Shown here piece by piece: positions 45,868-55,102 of a DNA stretch of 57,548 bases. The stretch lies in the NCBI GenBank assembly GCA_012521215.1, contig JAAYMU010000116.1, forward strand, positions 1-57,548, read 5' to 3'. Made by a program: the position numbers and the translations under genes. The notes beneath the pieces were generated by a model. The model was not told where the DNA came from, made no database searches, and worked only from the letters and a program-made list of their open reading frames with translations. Numbering within the stretch: position 1 is the stretch's first letter; every line of letters starts with the position of its first letter. The DNA comes from Peptococcaceae bacterium (GTDB taxonomy: Bacteria; Bacillota; Desulfitobacteriia; Desulfitobacteriales; Syntrophobotulaceae).

Positions 45868-47112
45868 ATGCAAAAAAATAACTTTGTCCACTCACCATCC
45901 CCCTACCGCTGGGTGATATTATTACTTGTGGGATTCAGTAGTATGATCGGGGGATTTTCCCAGTATCAAATGTCAGCGTTAGCTTTTAAAATTATTCCCC
46001 AATTTGAGCTTACCTCCGTACAATTCTCCAGTTTAGTTACCGCCCCTATGCTACTCGCGGTTTTCGCCAGCTTGCCCGCCGGGGCCTTAGGCGACCGCTT
46101 CGGAGTAAAAAAGGTAGTCTCCGTCGGGGCTGTTATCTCTGTGATAGGCAATTTTTACAGGGTTATAGCCGATAGTTACTGGGAATTGTTTATAAGCATG
46201 GTTTTATTAACCCTGTGTATGACTTTAATTAATGCCAATTTTGCTAAATACTTAGGTATTTGGTTTCCAAAAAAACAATTAGGTCTGGCAGTTGGGATTT
46301 ATTATCTGCTCTGTATGTCCGGAGCTACTATTAGCCTGGCTGTAACAGCAGCTTTCTTTGAGTCCGTTCATGGGGCTTTTCTCACTGCTGCCGTGATTAT
46401 GTTAGGGCTGGCAGTATTATGGATTGTGTTCGCTAAAAATAAACCGCCAGGAGCCGAGGACTTACCGGTAATGCCCGTAATGAAATATGTTCGGGTGGCT
46501 GCTAAAAGCAGAAATGTCTGGCTGACCGGGCTAGCCACAGCTTTTGCTATGGGGGCTATGGTTACCATGATGACTTATCTGCCCACGGCTCTCACTATGG
46601 CCAAAGGCATCGCACCTTCCACAGCCGGCCTAATGGCCTCGGTATTTACTTTTGGCACTTTAATCGGAAGTTTGGTATTGACAGTTCTTTGTGACAAATT
46701 AGGGCTTATGAAGGCTTTTGTAATTTTTATTACTCTTACCGGAACCGCTGCTTTATACTTTTCTTGGATAATTCCGGAAGGGGCGTTGGTATGGATATTG
46801 CTGGCTATTGCCGGTTTTCTGGCCGGTAGTCCGCTGCCCATACTGTTTACAATACCTATCCGGCTTAAGGAAATCGGCCCGGTTTATGCAGGCAGCGCCG
46901 GCGGGATTGTTAGTACCATTCAAATGTTAGGAGGCTTTGTGCTGCCAACCTTTGTCATAGGTAAAATAGCCGGTGAAAACTATAACTTATTGATTATCCT
47001 TGGCTGTCTGGCTTTTGTGGTTATCGTTATATTCACGCTCTTTTTGCCCGAATTAGGGTGGAGAAGACAGGCGAAACTTCAGGGTGCAGACCCTCCTACG
47101 CAAACCTATTAG
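45868..47112 (+). CDS. MFS transporter
   Basis: 414 residues from the ATG at 45868 behind GGAGAAAGAG. About 12 hydrophobic segments are visible, with an MFS motif A loop (LPAGALGDRFGVKKV) between helices 2 and 3. The general pattern resembles the CynX/NarK branch. The substrate is unknown. It is a single gene followed by a good terminator. Confidence 0.85.
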   Translation: MQKNNFVHSPSPYRWVILLLVGFSSMIGGFSQYQMSALAFKIIPQFELTSVQFSSLVTAPMLLAVFASLPAGALGDRFGVKKVVSVGAVISVIGNFYRVIADSYWELFISMVLLTLCMTLINANFAKYLGIWFPKKQLGLAVGIYYLLCMSGATISLAVTAAFFESVHGAFLTAAVIMLGLAVLWIVFAKNKPPGAEDLPVMPVMKYVRVAAKSRNVWLTGLATAFAMGAMVTMMTYLPTALTMAKGIAPSTAGLMASVFTFGTLIGSLVLTVLCDKLGLMKAFVIFITLTGTAALYFSWIIPEGALVWILLAIAGFLAGSPLPILFTIPIRLKEIGPVYAGSAGGIVSTIQMLGGFVLPTFVIGKIAGENYNLLIILGCLAFVVIVIFTLFLPELGWRRQAKLQGADPPTQTY

Positions 47113-47134
47113 CAAAGATGTCCTGAGCTCACAT

Positions 47135-47159
47135 AAAAAGGCTGTAAAGCCTTTTTTTT
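47135..47159 (+). terminator. Rho-independent terminator before the his operon
   Basis: AAAAAGGCT pairs with AGCCTTTTT around GTAA and runs into a T-tract. It isolates the MFS gene from the histidine operon. Confidence 0.85.
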
Positions 47160-47171
47160 ATAAAAAAACCC

Positions 47172-47200
47172 TTGACAATACTTTACTACTTTAATATAGT
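47172..47200 (+). promoter_or_regulatory. Sigma-A promoter of the his operon
   Basis: A perfect TTGACA (47172-47177), a 17-bp spacer and TATAGT (47195-47200), 46 bases before the TrpR-like gene's ATG. It is the best sigma-A match I found in the window. Confidence 0.88.
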
Positions 47201-47206
47201 AAAGTA
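47179..47206 (+). promoter_or_regulatory. Palindromic operator overlapping the his promoter
   Basis: TACTTTACTA (47179-47188) and TAGTAAAGTA (47197-47206) form a perfect 10-bp inverted repeat around 8 bases. It covers the spacer and all of the -10, so a bound dimer would block RNA polymerase. The adjacent gene encodes a TrpR-superfamily protein, the obvious candidate ligand. The binding is inferred. Confidence 0.75.
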
Positions 47207-47245
47207 AACCTCGGAATAAGTAATGGATAATGGAGGTCAAAAAAT

Positions 47246-47587
47246 ATGATTGATGAAAGGCTGAAAGATAAGGCCACGGATTTTCTTTTTGAGGCCATCC
47301 TTCTTTTGGAAACTAAAGAAGAGTGTTACCGTTTTTTTCAAGACCTGGCTACAGTGGCTGAAATAAAAGCTCTGGCCCAAAGGCTGGAGGTCGCTCGTAT
47401 GTTGGAGGAGGACGTTACTTATTCTCGGATTGAAGAATTGACAGGAGCCAGTTCGGCGACGATCAGCAGAGTAAAAAGATGCTTGTACTACGGTGCTGAC
47501 GGGTACAAAACAGTTTTAGCCAAAATGGCAAAAAAGCAGAGCCAAAAAAATGGCCAAAAAACAACAAATGAGGTGGAAACTAGCTAA
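47246..47587 (+). CDS. TrpR-related repressor, YerC/YecD family
   Basis: 113 residues. It is an all-helical TrpR-superfamily protein: FFQDLATVAEIKALAQRLEV, then the helix-turn-helix YSRIEELTGASSATISRVKR. It is the first gene of the histidine operon and its TAA overlaps the hisZ ATG by one base (TAATG). By analogy with TrpR, histidine is the likely corepressor; I recall such proteins being predicted as histidine regulators in Firmicutes. A perfect palindrome lies over its own promoter. Confidence 0.88.
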   Translation: MIDERLKDKATDFLFEAILLLETKEECYRFFQDLATVAEIKALAQRLEVARMLEEDVTYSRIEELTGASSATISRVKRCLYYGADGYKTVLAKMAKKQSQKNGQKTTNEVETS

Positions 47588-48735
47588 TGAAACGTTCACC
47601 ATTAGGACTTAAGTTGCCCGAGGGAATGCGGGATATGCTCCCGGAGGAACTGGCCAGGCTGGAAGAGATGGAAGCTAAGGCGCTAAAGACCTGCCGGTTA
47701 TGGGCTTATCAAAAAGTAGCGACTCCGGGTTTGGAGTACAGGGCTTGTGTTGAACCGGACGCTTACAAGCATGACGATCTTTATAAGTTTTTTGATAAAA
47801 ATGGGCAAATTCTCGCTATCAGGCCGGAATTTACCACCCCGATAGCCAGAATGGTTGTGAGCAGACTTAAAAACCCATTACTGCCCTTGCGTTATTGTTA
47901 CAGCGGTGATGTTTACCGGAATAACGCAGCCCGTTACCGAGAATTCCGTCAGGTTGGGGTGGAACTTGTGGGCTCCGGGTCGGAGGTGGCTGATGCCGAG
48001 GTTATTGCTCTGGCGGTGGAAATAATGAAATCTCTCGACATCCCCAATTTCCAGATTAACCTTGGCCATAACGGTATTTTTTCCGGCCTGGCGGAGGAAC
48101 TAAGTATAAAGGACCAATTACGCCTGGAGTTGGAAGACGGCATCTCCCGCAAAGATATGGTCAGGTTGGAAGGGGTTATTTCCCAAAGCCCTTTGCCGTC
48201 CACGGTTAAAGAATTGCTGTTAGCTATGCCCCATCTAACCGGAGGAGATGAGGTTTTAGACAAGCTTAAAGGCTGGTCCCATCTTCAAGCTATTCAAAAA
48301 GCAGTGGAATCTTTGCAAAATATTTTTCAACATCTTGAAGATTTCGGGGTTAAGGATTATGTGGCCTTGGACTTAGGGATTTTAAGAGGTTTTTCCTACT
48401 ATACCGCTGCTATTTTTGAAGGGTACTTGCCCGGCGTGGGAATTCCGGTGATTGAAGGCGGACGTTATGATAATTTGTACGCCGATTTCGGAGTTAATAG
48501 CCCGGCCACCGGTTTTGCCGTTAACCTGGGAATTATCTTGGAACAGCAGACTGAATTCCGGGTTGAAAAGGCTGAGATCCTAGTTTACGGCGATTCCCAG
48601 AGAGAAGTTATTAAATATTGCTGCAAATTGCGCCAAGAAGGGAAAGTAGTAGAAATGGTGCTGGAGCCTTTGAGCGATCAGGACGTGACAAGCCTGGCTC
48701 AAAGCAAGGGGATAGATCAGGTTATTAAAGTATGA
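47587..48735 (+). CDS. hisZ: ATP phosphoribosyltransferase regulatory subunit HisZ
   Basis: 382 residues, a catalytically inactive histidyl-tRNA-synthetase paralogue needed by the short HisG. PEGMRDMLPEELARLEEMEA, FRPEFTTPIARM-like IRPEFTTPIARMVVSRL, and YREFRQVGVELVG are class II synthetase motifs 1 and 2, and GGRYDNLYADFG is motif-3-like. There is no anticodon-binding domain. Short HisG lies downstream with one gene between them. Confidence 0.93.
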   Translation: MKRSPLGLKLPEGMRDMLPEELARLEEMEAKALKTCRLWAYQKVATPGLEYRACVEPDAYKHDDLYKFFDKNGQILAIRPEFTTPIARMVVSRLKNPLLPLRYCYSGDVYRNNAARYREFRQVGVELVGSGSEVADAEVIALAVEIMKSLDIPNFQINLGHNGIFSGLAEELSIKDQLRLELEDGISRKDMVRLEGVISQSPLPSTVKELLLAMPHLTGGDEVLDKLKGWSHLQAIQKAVESLQNIFQHLEDFGVKDYVALDLGILRGFSYYTAAIFEGYLPGVGIPVIEGGRYDNLYADFGVNSPATGFAVNLGIILEQQTEFRVEKAEILVYGDSQREVIKYCCKLRQEGKVVEMVLEPLSDQDVTSLAQSKGIDQVIKV

Positions 48736-48749
48736 GGGGTTTGGAAAGA

Positions 48750-49832
48750 ATGACCAAGAGAATAGGAGTACTAACAGGAGGCGGGGACTGCCCGGGCCTC
48801 AATGCGGTAATCAGGGCTGTGGTAAAAAGCGCAACTTTTAAAGGAATAGAAGTAATAGGTATCAGAGACGGTTTCAAAGGTGCCGTGGAACAAGATTTCG
48901 TTAAATTAGGCTTACAGGAAGTATCCGGGATCTTGCACCGGGGTGGAACTATTTTAGGGACTTCCAATCGGGATAACCCCTTTGCCTATTGGGTAGAGGA
49001 AAAGGGCCGTAAAATTCAAAAGGATTGTTCGGACCGGGTGCTGGCCAATTTGGCCCAGCAGGGCATAGAAGACCTGATTGTGATAGGCGGCGACGGAAGC
49101 CTCCATATTGCTTTGGAACTTATGCAAAAAGGGTTAAGGGTGATAGGAGTACCTAAGACCATTGACAATGATCTAATGGCTACTGATTTTACCTTTGGCT
49201 TCCAATCTGCCGTGGATACGGCGCAAGATGCGCTGGACAAACTGCACACCACTGCCGAATCCCACCACCGGGTAATGATCCTGGAAGTTATGGGACGCTA
49301 TGCCGGTTGGATTGCTCTTTATGCCGGGCTGGCCGGCGGGGCGGATGTTATTTTAATTCCCGAGATTCCTTATAGCATTGAAAAAGTGGCGGAAGCTATT
49401 AATCTGCGCAAGGAAAAAGGCAAAAAGTTCAGTATTATTGTTGCTGCCGAAGGAGCCAGGCCGATTGACGGGGAAATGGTGGTTAAGACCAGGCTGGAAG
49501 GAAGAACGGATCCTGTTGTACTTGGCGGTATAGGAGCCAAAGTGGCTGATGATCTGGAAGGATTAATAGGACTTGAAACTCGAGTAACCGTTTTAGGCCA
49601 CATTCAGCGTGGGGGATCCCCGAATGCCTATGATCGGGTTCTGGCTACCAGGTACGGAACCGCAGCCGTAGACGCCGTAATTGCCGGAGAAACAGGAAAA
49701 ATGGTCGCTCTAAAAGGTACGGAAATTGTTACTGTTCCTTTAGCGGAAGCCGTAAGTCGCCTGAAGAAAATTCCTTTGCACCATCCCGTCTTGCTGGCGG
49801 CCAGGGCGGTAGGTCTTCGCTTTGGAGATTAA
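48750..49832 (+). CDS. 6-phosphofructokinase, GGDG/PKTIDND (group III-like) type
   Basis: 360 residues from the ATG at 48750 (GAGGGGT upstream); an in-frame ATG at 48732 overlapping the hisZ stop is also possible. TGGGDCPGLNAVIR and IGGDGSLHIA carry the Gly that favours ATP, while GVPKTIDND carries the Lys usual in PPi-dependent enzymes. This Gly/Lys combination marks the mixed group III PFKs, some of which are ATP enzymes. MGRYAGWIAL and LGHIQRGGSPNAYDR are standard. It is embedded between hisZ and hisG, an unexpected place for a glycolytic gene. Confidence 0.9.
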   Translation: MTKRIGVLTGGGDCPGLNAVIRAVVKSATFKGIEVIGIRDGFKGAVEQDFVKLGLQEVSGILHRGGTILGTSNRDNPFAYWVEEKGRKIQKDCSDRVLANLAQQGIEDLIVIGGDGSLHIALELMQKGLRVIGVPKTIDNDLMATDFTFGFQSAVDTAQDALDKLHTTAESHHRVMILEVMGRYAGWIALYAGLAGGADVILIPEIPYSIEKVAEAINLRKEKGKKFSIIVAAEGARPIDGEMVVKTRLEGRTDPVVLGGIGAKVADDLEGLIGLETRVTVLGHIQRGGSPNAYDRVLATRYGTAAVDAVIAGETGKMVALKGTEIVTVPLAEAVSRLKKIPLHHPVLLAARAVGLRFGD

Positions 49833-49866
49833 TAAACTAATACCAAGCAGGGAAGGAGCTTGAGCT

Positions 49867-50535
49867 GTGCCCAAAAACTTTTTAACTATTGCTTTACCTA
49901 AAGGAAAACTGTTAACGGATTCTGTTCAGTTATTAACTCAGGCCGGTATAGATTGCCGGGGAGTAAAGGAAGACTCCCGTCGCTTGCTGTTTGACTTGCC
50001 GCCAAACCAGGCCAGGATTATTATTTGCCGGCCCACCGATATACCGACTTATGTTGAACATGGAGCAGCCGATATCGGCTTTGTAGGTAAAGATACCATT
50101 ATTGAACAAAACTGTGATGTAGCGGAGCTGCTGGATTTGAAATTCGGTTACTGTCGCTTTGTAGTAGCCATGCCGGAAGAAAATCTTCCCCCGATATTGC
50201 CTAATGGCGAATATGATCTCAATTTTATTAACCATAAACGAGTGGCCACAAAGTTTCCGCGGGTTGCCCAGATGTTTTTCAGCTCCAAAGGAATGCAAGT
50301 AACTCCGGTCAAATTGCATGGCAATATAGAGCTGGCTCCCCGTGTAGGCTTGGCGGAGACAATTGTGGATATTGTTTCTACAGGCCGAACCTTAAGAGAA
50401 AATAATCTAAAGGAGGTAGCCCAAATCTTGGAAGCTACCACCAGGATGATTGCTAACAGGGTTTCTTACAGGATAAAATACGAACGGATCCAGGAACTGG
50501 TGGATAAATGCCGGGAATTACTCCAAGAGAAATAA
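49867..50535 (+). CDS. hisG: ATP phosphoribosyltransferase, short form
   Basis: 222 residues from a GTG at 49867 behind GGAAGGAG. It catalyses the first step of histidine synthesis, ATP plus PRPP to phosphoribosyl-ATP. [31 protein letters not shown] and the PRPP-binding [15 protein letters not shown] are conserved. The C-terminal regulatory domain of long HisG is absent, which is why HisZ is needed. Confidence 0.96.
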   Translation: MPKNFLTIALPKGKLLTDSVQLLTQAGIDCRGVKEDSRRLLFDLPPNQARIIICRPTDIPTYVEHGAADIGFVGKDTIIEQNCDVAELLDLKFGYCRFVVAMPEENLPPILPNGEYDLNFINHKRVATKFPRVAQMFFSSKGMQVTPVKLHGNIELAPRVGLAETIVDIVSTGRTLRENNLKEVAQILEATTRMIANRVSYRIKYERIQELVDKCRELLQEK

Positions 50536-50628
50536 TTTAATAAATGAAAATATAAGAAGACAGAATTGTTAAATGAAAGTAGCAAAAAGCATTATCTTAA
50601 GAAAAAAACTGTTGTTAAAGAGGTAATT

Positions 50629-51912
50629 ATGAAAACAGTTATAAAATATCAGGATTTCGATCCCCGTAAACTGCGTCAAAAAGTTTACAGTCAAGATCAG
50701 AAAATAAAAAATACTGTGGTTGAAATTATTAGGGATGTCCAGACCCAAGGGGATGAGGCCCTCTTTCGGCTAACGGCCAAACTGGACGGGGCCGACTTAA
50801 AGACAAGGGGGCTTCAGGTTTCTCCTCAGGAGATTGAAGAGGCTTACCTTAAAGTTGACCAAAGCTTTCTGCAAGCTTTACGTCAAGCCAAAGATAATAT
50901 TTACAATTACCATGCCAAGCAAAAGCGCACTTCCTGGTTCGAAAGTAAAGAAGATGGCAGCCTGCTTGGCCAGTTGTATCGTCCGTTGGAGCGAGTGGGT
51001 ATTTATGTACCGGGAGGAACCGCAGCCTATCCTTCCTCCGTGTTGATGAATGCCCTGCCTGCGCTTGTAGCCGGAGTGGAACAAATAGTTATGGTTAGTC
51101 CTCCCCTTAAGGACGGTACCATTCTACCCGAAGTTCTGGTTGCCGCTCAAGAATGCGGTGTGACGGAGATCTATAAAATCGGAGGAGCTCAGGCTATAGC
51201 TGCTTTGGCTTATGGTACGGCAACCATAAGGCCGGTGGACAAAATTACCGGCCCGGGCAATATTTACGTTACTTTAGCTAAAAAAGAAGTTTATGGCACG
51301 GTCGATATCGATATGTTGGCCGGACCGAGTGAAATCCTCATTTTGACAGATCAAAGCGGGCGTCCCAGGGAGCTTGCTGCTGATCTTCTTTCTCAGGCCG
51401 AACATGATCTGCTGGCTTCTTCCATCTTGATTTCCCCGGACCTGAAACTATTAGAGGAAACGGCGGCTGAAGTGGAAGAGCAGCTGAAAAAATTGCCTCG
51501 CGCGGACATAGCCAGGGCTTCTTGGGAAAACAACGGGGCTCTCGTTCTGGTGGAAGATTTAAAACAAGGAATGGATTTGGCCAATAGCATTGCTCCCGAA
51601 CACTTGGAATTGGTGGTGGAAAATCCATTTTTGTGGTTGGGCCAGGTTAAGAATGCCGGGGCGGTTTTTCTGGGCCGCAATACACCGGAACCGGTAGGCG
51701 ATTATTTTGCCGGTCCTAATCATATTCTACCCACAGGGGGAACAGCCCGCTTTTATTCCGTTTTAGATGTGGATACTTTCTTGAAAAAAATAAGTATAGT
51801 CAGTTATTCGGCCCAGGCCTTGCAAAGGGACGCCGAACAAATTGCTTTACTGGCCCGTCGCGAGGGGTTGGAGGCCCATGCCAGAGCGGTAGAGGTCAGG
51901 CAAAAACAGTAG
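50629..51912 (+). CDS. hisD: Histidinol dehydrogenase
   Basis: 427 residues from the ATG at 50629 behind AAAGAGGT; an upstream in-frame start would add 21 atypical residues. It oxidises histidinol to histidine in two NAD steps. YVPGGTAAYPSSVLMNALPA, YKIGGAQAIAALAYGT, KITGPGNIYVTLAKK, MLAGPSEILILTD, the catalytic EHDLLASSILIS and IAPEHLELVVENP are all intact. Confidence 0.96.
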   Translation: MKTVIKYQDFDPRKLRQKVYSQDQKIKNTVVEIIRDVQTQGDEALFRLTAKLDGADLKTRGLQVSPQEIEEAYLKVDQSFLQALRQAKDNIYNYHAKQKRTSWFESKEDGSLLGQLYRPLERVGIYVPGGTAAYPSSVLMNALPALVAGVEQIVMVSPPLKDGTILPEVLVAAQECGVTEIYKIGGAQAIAALAYGTATIRPVDKITGPGNIYVTLAKKEVYGTVDIDMLAGPSEILILTDQSGRPRELAADLLSQAEHDLLASSILISPDLKLLEETAAEVEEQLKKLPRADIARASWENNGALVLVEDLKQGMDLANSIAPEHLELVVENPFLWLGQVKNAGAVFLGRNTPEPVGDYFAGPNHILPTGGTARFYSVLDVDTFLKKISIVSYSAQALQRDAEQIALLARREGLEAHARAVEVRQKQ

Positions 51913-51987
51913 TAAGAAGGGTTAGAGGAAACGGTAAGAAGTGTTATGGGAAAGGGTAAGAAAGGTTATGGAAAAGGAGGGATTAGG

Positions 51988-52572
51988 GTGCGCCAAGGGG
52001 TTTTAACCAGGAAGACTCTGGAAACGGATATCAAGGCTAAGCTGGTGCTTGACGGCCGGGGGGAAAGTAATCTGGATACAGGTCTTGGTTTTTTTGATCA
52101 TATGTTGAATTCTTTTTGTCGCTTTGCCTATTTTGATCTTGATCTAAAAGCTGTGGGCGACCTTGAAGTTGACCAGCACCATACCATAGAGGATTGTGGG
52201 ATTGTGTTGGGACAAGTTTTCAAGGAAGCCCTGGGGGATAAGAGGGGAATTCAGAGGGTTGCTGATTGCCTTTTCCCTATGGATGAGGCTCTGGCCCAGG
52301 TTGCAGTCGATATTTCCAACCGCGGCTATCTGGTTTGGCAAGTAGATTGTCCCCCGGGCATGGTTGGCGAGTTTCCGGTGGAAATGGCCGAGGAGTTTTT
52401 CCGGGCTTTTGCTTATAATGCCGGAATTACCTTGCATATTCGCCTGTTAAGCGGCAAGAACAGACATCATATTCTGGAAGCTATCTTTAAGGCTGTGGGC
52501 CGGGCGCTGGGACTGGCAGTAGGCTTAGATGGGCGTAACAGCGGTATTCCTTCCACCAAGGGAGTATTATAA
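51988..52572 (+). CDS. hisB: Imidazoleglycerol-phosphate dehydratase
   Basis: 194 residues from a GTG at 51988 behind AAAGGAGGG; the family's usual length of ~195 supports this start. It dehydrates imidazole glycerol phosphate. The two metal-binding repeats are visible: FFDHMLNSF plus DQHHTIEDCGIVLG, and the C-terminal RLLSGKNRHHILEAIFKAVG. hisH, often found next, is missing. Confidence 0.95.
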   Translation: MRQGVLTRKTLETDIKAKLVLDGRGESNLDTGLGFFDHMLNSFCRFAYFDLDLKAVGDLEVDQHHTIEDCGIVLGQVFKEALGDKRGIQRVADCLFPMDEALAQVAVDISNRGYLVWQVDCPPGMVGEFPVEMAEEFFRAFAYNAGITLHIRLLSGKNRHHILEAIFKAVGRALGLAVGLDGRNSGIPSTKGVL

Positions 52573-52674
52573 ATCTTAAAGTTAGTAACCATAAAGATAA
52601 TTACTGAAGGTCTAGGAAAATGACTTCCTTGGGACTTATGATGATAAAAAAATTAGGAAGTGGGTTGTAAGCAA

Positions 52675-53427
52675 GTGATTATATATCCGGCCATAGATTT
52701 AAAAGACGGTCAAGTTGTCCGGCTGCTGCAAGGAAACATGGAAAAAGCGACAGTGTTTGGGCATGACCCGGTTAAGGTAGCAGCTGACTTTTTAGAGCAA
52801 GGCACCAAGCACCTGCACCTGGTAGACTTAAATGGGGCTGTGGAAGGGAAGCCTGTTAACGACCAAGCGATTAGAAACATCCTGGCCCAAGTTCCTTTAA
52901 AGATTCAAGTCGGTGGGGGTATTCGTACTTTGGAGCGGATTGAAGAGCTGTTAGAATTAGGAGTATCAAGAGTAATCCTGGGGACGGTGGCCGTCAGAAA
53001 ACCCGAATTAGTGGCGGAAGCCGTGCGCCGCTACGGTGAGAGAATTATTGTGGGTATAGACGCTCATGAAGGGATGGTTGCGGTCCAAGGATGGGCGGAA
53101 AAAACGAAGCTTAAAGCCGAGGAACTGGGCTTAGCCATGAAAAAGGTAGGAGTTTCCCGGATTATATTTACGGATATTGCCAGGGATGGCATGATGACCG
53201 GGCCTAATATCAAAAGTACGGTTCAAATGGCTCAAGCTACCGGTTTAAAAATAATAGCTTCCGGCGGTATTTCCTGCTTGGAAGATTTAATCCGGCTTAA
53301 AAGCGAGGCTGACCGCGGCCATGGGATTGAAGGAGTTATTGTGGGCAAAGCACTTTATTCCGGTGCTTTTACCCTTAGGCAGGCTATGGAAGCAATGAAT
53401 AACCGGGGAGTATATAGGGGGGATTAA
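52675..53427 (+). CDS. hisA: ProFAR isomerase HisA
   Basis: 250 residues from a GTG at 52675, chosen because the family starts MIIYPAIDLKDG; an in-frame GTG at 52660 is less likely and neither has a strong ribosome-binding site. It isomerises ProFAR. The catalytic Asp lies in PAIDLKDGQVVRLLQG and the second in IFTDIARDGMMTGPN. VGGGIRTLE and ASGGIS bind the phosphates. hisF follows 5 bases after the stop. Confidence 0.95.
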   Translation: MIIYPAIDLKDGQVVRLLQGNMEKATVFGHDPVKVAADFLEQGTKHLHLVDLNGAVEGKPVNDQAIRNILAQVPLKIQVGGGIRTLERIEELLELGVSRVILGTVAVRKPELVAEAVRRYGERIIVGIDAHEGMVAVQGWAEKTKLKAEELGLAMKKVGVSRIIFTDIARDGMMTGPNIKSTVQMAQATGLKIIASGGISCLEDLIRLKSEADRGHGIEGVIVGKALYSGAFTLRQAMEAMNNRGVYRGD

Positions 53428-53432
53428 CATAG

Positions 53433-54200
53433 ATGTTAGCCAAAAGAATTATTCCCTGTCTCGATGTTCATGAAGGGCGGGTTGTCAAAGGTACAAATTT
53501 TGTGCAGCTCCGTGATGCCGGAGACCCGGTGGAACTCGCTTCTTTTTATGACCGGGAGGGGGCGGACGAACTTGTTTTATTGGATATTTCTGCTACGGTC
53601 GAAGGACGGGCCACTATGGTGGAAGTGGTTCGAAAAACAGCTGAACAGGTGTCCATTCCTTTTATCGTCGGCGGCGGATTGCGGACCATAGAAGATATTC
53701 GCCGCATCTTGAAAGCCGGCGCAGATAAAGTCTCTTTGAATACAGCTGCCATCCAAAACCCCAAGCTTATTGAGGAAGGAGCCTTAGCCTTCGGCAGGCA
53801 GTGTATAGTTGTAGCTATTGATGCCCGGCAGGTGGGAGAAATGCGCTGGGAGGTTTATACCCACGGTGGCGGGACTCCGACAGGGCTTGACGTTCTGGAA
53901 TGGGCCAAGCGAGTTGAAGATTTAGGAGCAGGAGAAATCCTACTGACTTCTATGGATCGGGATGGTACTAAAGACGGTTATGACAATGATTTGAACAGAA
54001 CAATCAGCAGAGCGGTGTCCATTCCGGTTATAGCCAGTGGCGGGGCCGGCAACCTTCAACATTTGGCGGACGCCTTGACTAAAGGAGAAGCAGATGCTGT
54101 GTTGGCAGCCTCAATTTTTCACTACCGGGAATATAGCATTCAAGAGGCTAAGAATTATTTAAAGGAGCGGGGAATTCCGGTAAAGCAGGGAAATTACTAA
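53433..54200 (+). CDS. hisF: Imidazole glycerol phosphate synthase cyclase subunit HisF
   Basis: 255 residues, a half-barrel duplication. It uses NH3 and PRFAR to form imidazole glycerol phosphate and AICAR. The catalytic Asp11 is in [19 protein letters not shown] and the second Asp in [31 protein letters not shown] and ASGGAGN are intact. The N-terminal Arg5 of the gate is kept. The enzyme normally receives NH3 from HisH, which is not encoded in this cluster. Confidence 0.96.
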   Translation: MLAKRIIPCLDVHEGRVVKGTNFVQLRDAGDPVELASFYDREGADELVLLDISATVEGRATMVEVVRKTAEQVSIPFIVGGGLRTIEDIRRILKAGADKVSLNTAAIQNPKLIEEGALAFGRQCIVVAIDARQVGEMRWEVYTHGGGTPTGLDVLEWAKRVEDLGAGEILLTSMDRDGTKDGYDNDLNRTISRAVSIPVIASGGAGNLQHLADALTKGEADAVLAASIFHYREYSIQEAKNYLKERGIPVKQGNY

Positions 54201-54268
54201 AATAGAAAATCCGGCTTGTAAATGATCAAGAATATAAAATTTAAGAGAAATGTTGAAAGGTGACTAAA

Positions 54269-55009
54269 ATGAGTAATAAAATAGATGAGACGGTACTCGA
54301 GCAAGTCATAAAAGAAATCCGCTGGAATCAAGACGGCCTTGTTCCCGCCGTGGTCCAAGATATAGAAAGCGGCCAAGTATTAATGCTTGCCTATATGAAC
54401 GCCGAAGCTTTGAAAAGGACTATTAAGGAAGGCAAAGCCTATTACTTCAGCCGCTCGCGCCAAAGTCTTTGGCTGAAAGGGGAGACATCGGGCCACTTTC
54501 AGGAAGTTGTCGACTTGCGTTTCGACTGTGACCAGGATGCCATCCTCCTTCAAGTAAAACAAACCGGCATGGCTTGTCATGAAAACTATTTCTCTTGCTT
54601 TCATAATAAAATAAACCTTTGTGAACAGGAAAATAATAAGGAGCAAAAAAACCAAGGCTTTTGGGGCACGGTCGGTGAGCCCGGGCTTAAGCCCGCTATC
54701 CCTTTGGGCAGGATTTTGGAGATGCTCGCCGAAACTATTAAGCAGAGAAATCTAACAAGACCCGAAGGGGCTTATACTACTTACTTGTTTACTAAAGGTT
54801 TGGACAAGATACTGAAAAAAGTAGGCGAAGAGTGTGCGGAAGTTATTATTGCCGCCAAAAATAACAACCCGGAGGAGATACGGTATGAAACTGCGGACCT
54901 GCTTTATCATCTCTTGGTTCTGCTCGAGGATCGAAAAGTAGGGTTGCAGGAAATTGCCGCTGAACTTAACTCCAGAAGAGGAAAGAAAAGCGTGATCAAA
55001 GATAAGTAA
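54269..55009 (+). CDS. hisIE: Bifunctional phosphoribosyl-AMP cyclohydrolase/phosphoribosyl-ATP pyrophosphatase
   Basis: 246 residues from the ATG at 54269 behind GAAAGG. HisI part, residues ~15-118: [32 protein letters not shown] and the zinc Cys pair in [12 protein letters not shown] (the usual CHTG is CHEN here). HisE part, residues ~140-246: [20 protein letters not shown] and [28 protein letters not shown]. It catalyses steps 2 and 3 of histidine synthesis. Confidence 0.95.
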   Translation: MSNKIDETVLEQVIKEIRWNQDGLVPAVVQDIESGQVLMLAYMNAEALKRTIKEGKAYYFSRSRQSLWLKGETSGHFQEVVDLRFDCDQDAILLQVKQTGMACHENYFSCFHNKINLCEQENNKEQKNQGFWGTVGEPGLKPAIPLGRILEMLAETIKQRNLTRPEGAYTTYLFTKGLDKILKKVGEECAEVIIAAKNNNPEEIRYETADLLYHLLVLLEDRKVGLQEIAAELNSRRGKKSVIKDK

Positions 55010-55102
55010 AAAACAAACTAAAAAAATAGCTAAGAAATAACAAAAAGTTAAGAAAAAGTAAGATCATCTATTTTAAAAACTTTGTAAAACGGAGAAAAGA
55101 GC

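Noticed and set aside
52573-52674. A degraded hisH remnant between hisB and hisA.
   Set aside because: The gap is about 100 bases and none of its short frames resembles the HisH start (IIDYGMGN type) or its GVQFHPE end. No remnant can be claimed.
54572-54602. The CHEN instead of CHTG in the HisI zinc motif as a sign of inactivity.
   Set aside because: The Cys pair spacing (C-x6-C) and neighbouring residues are kept, so activity loss is not supported.
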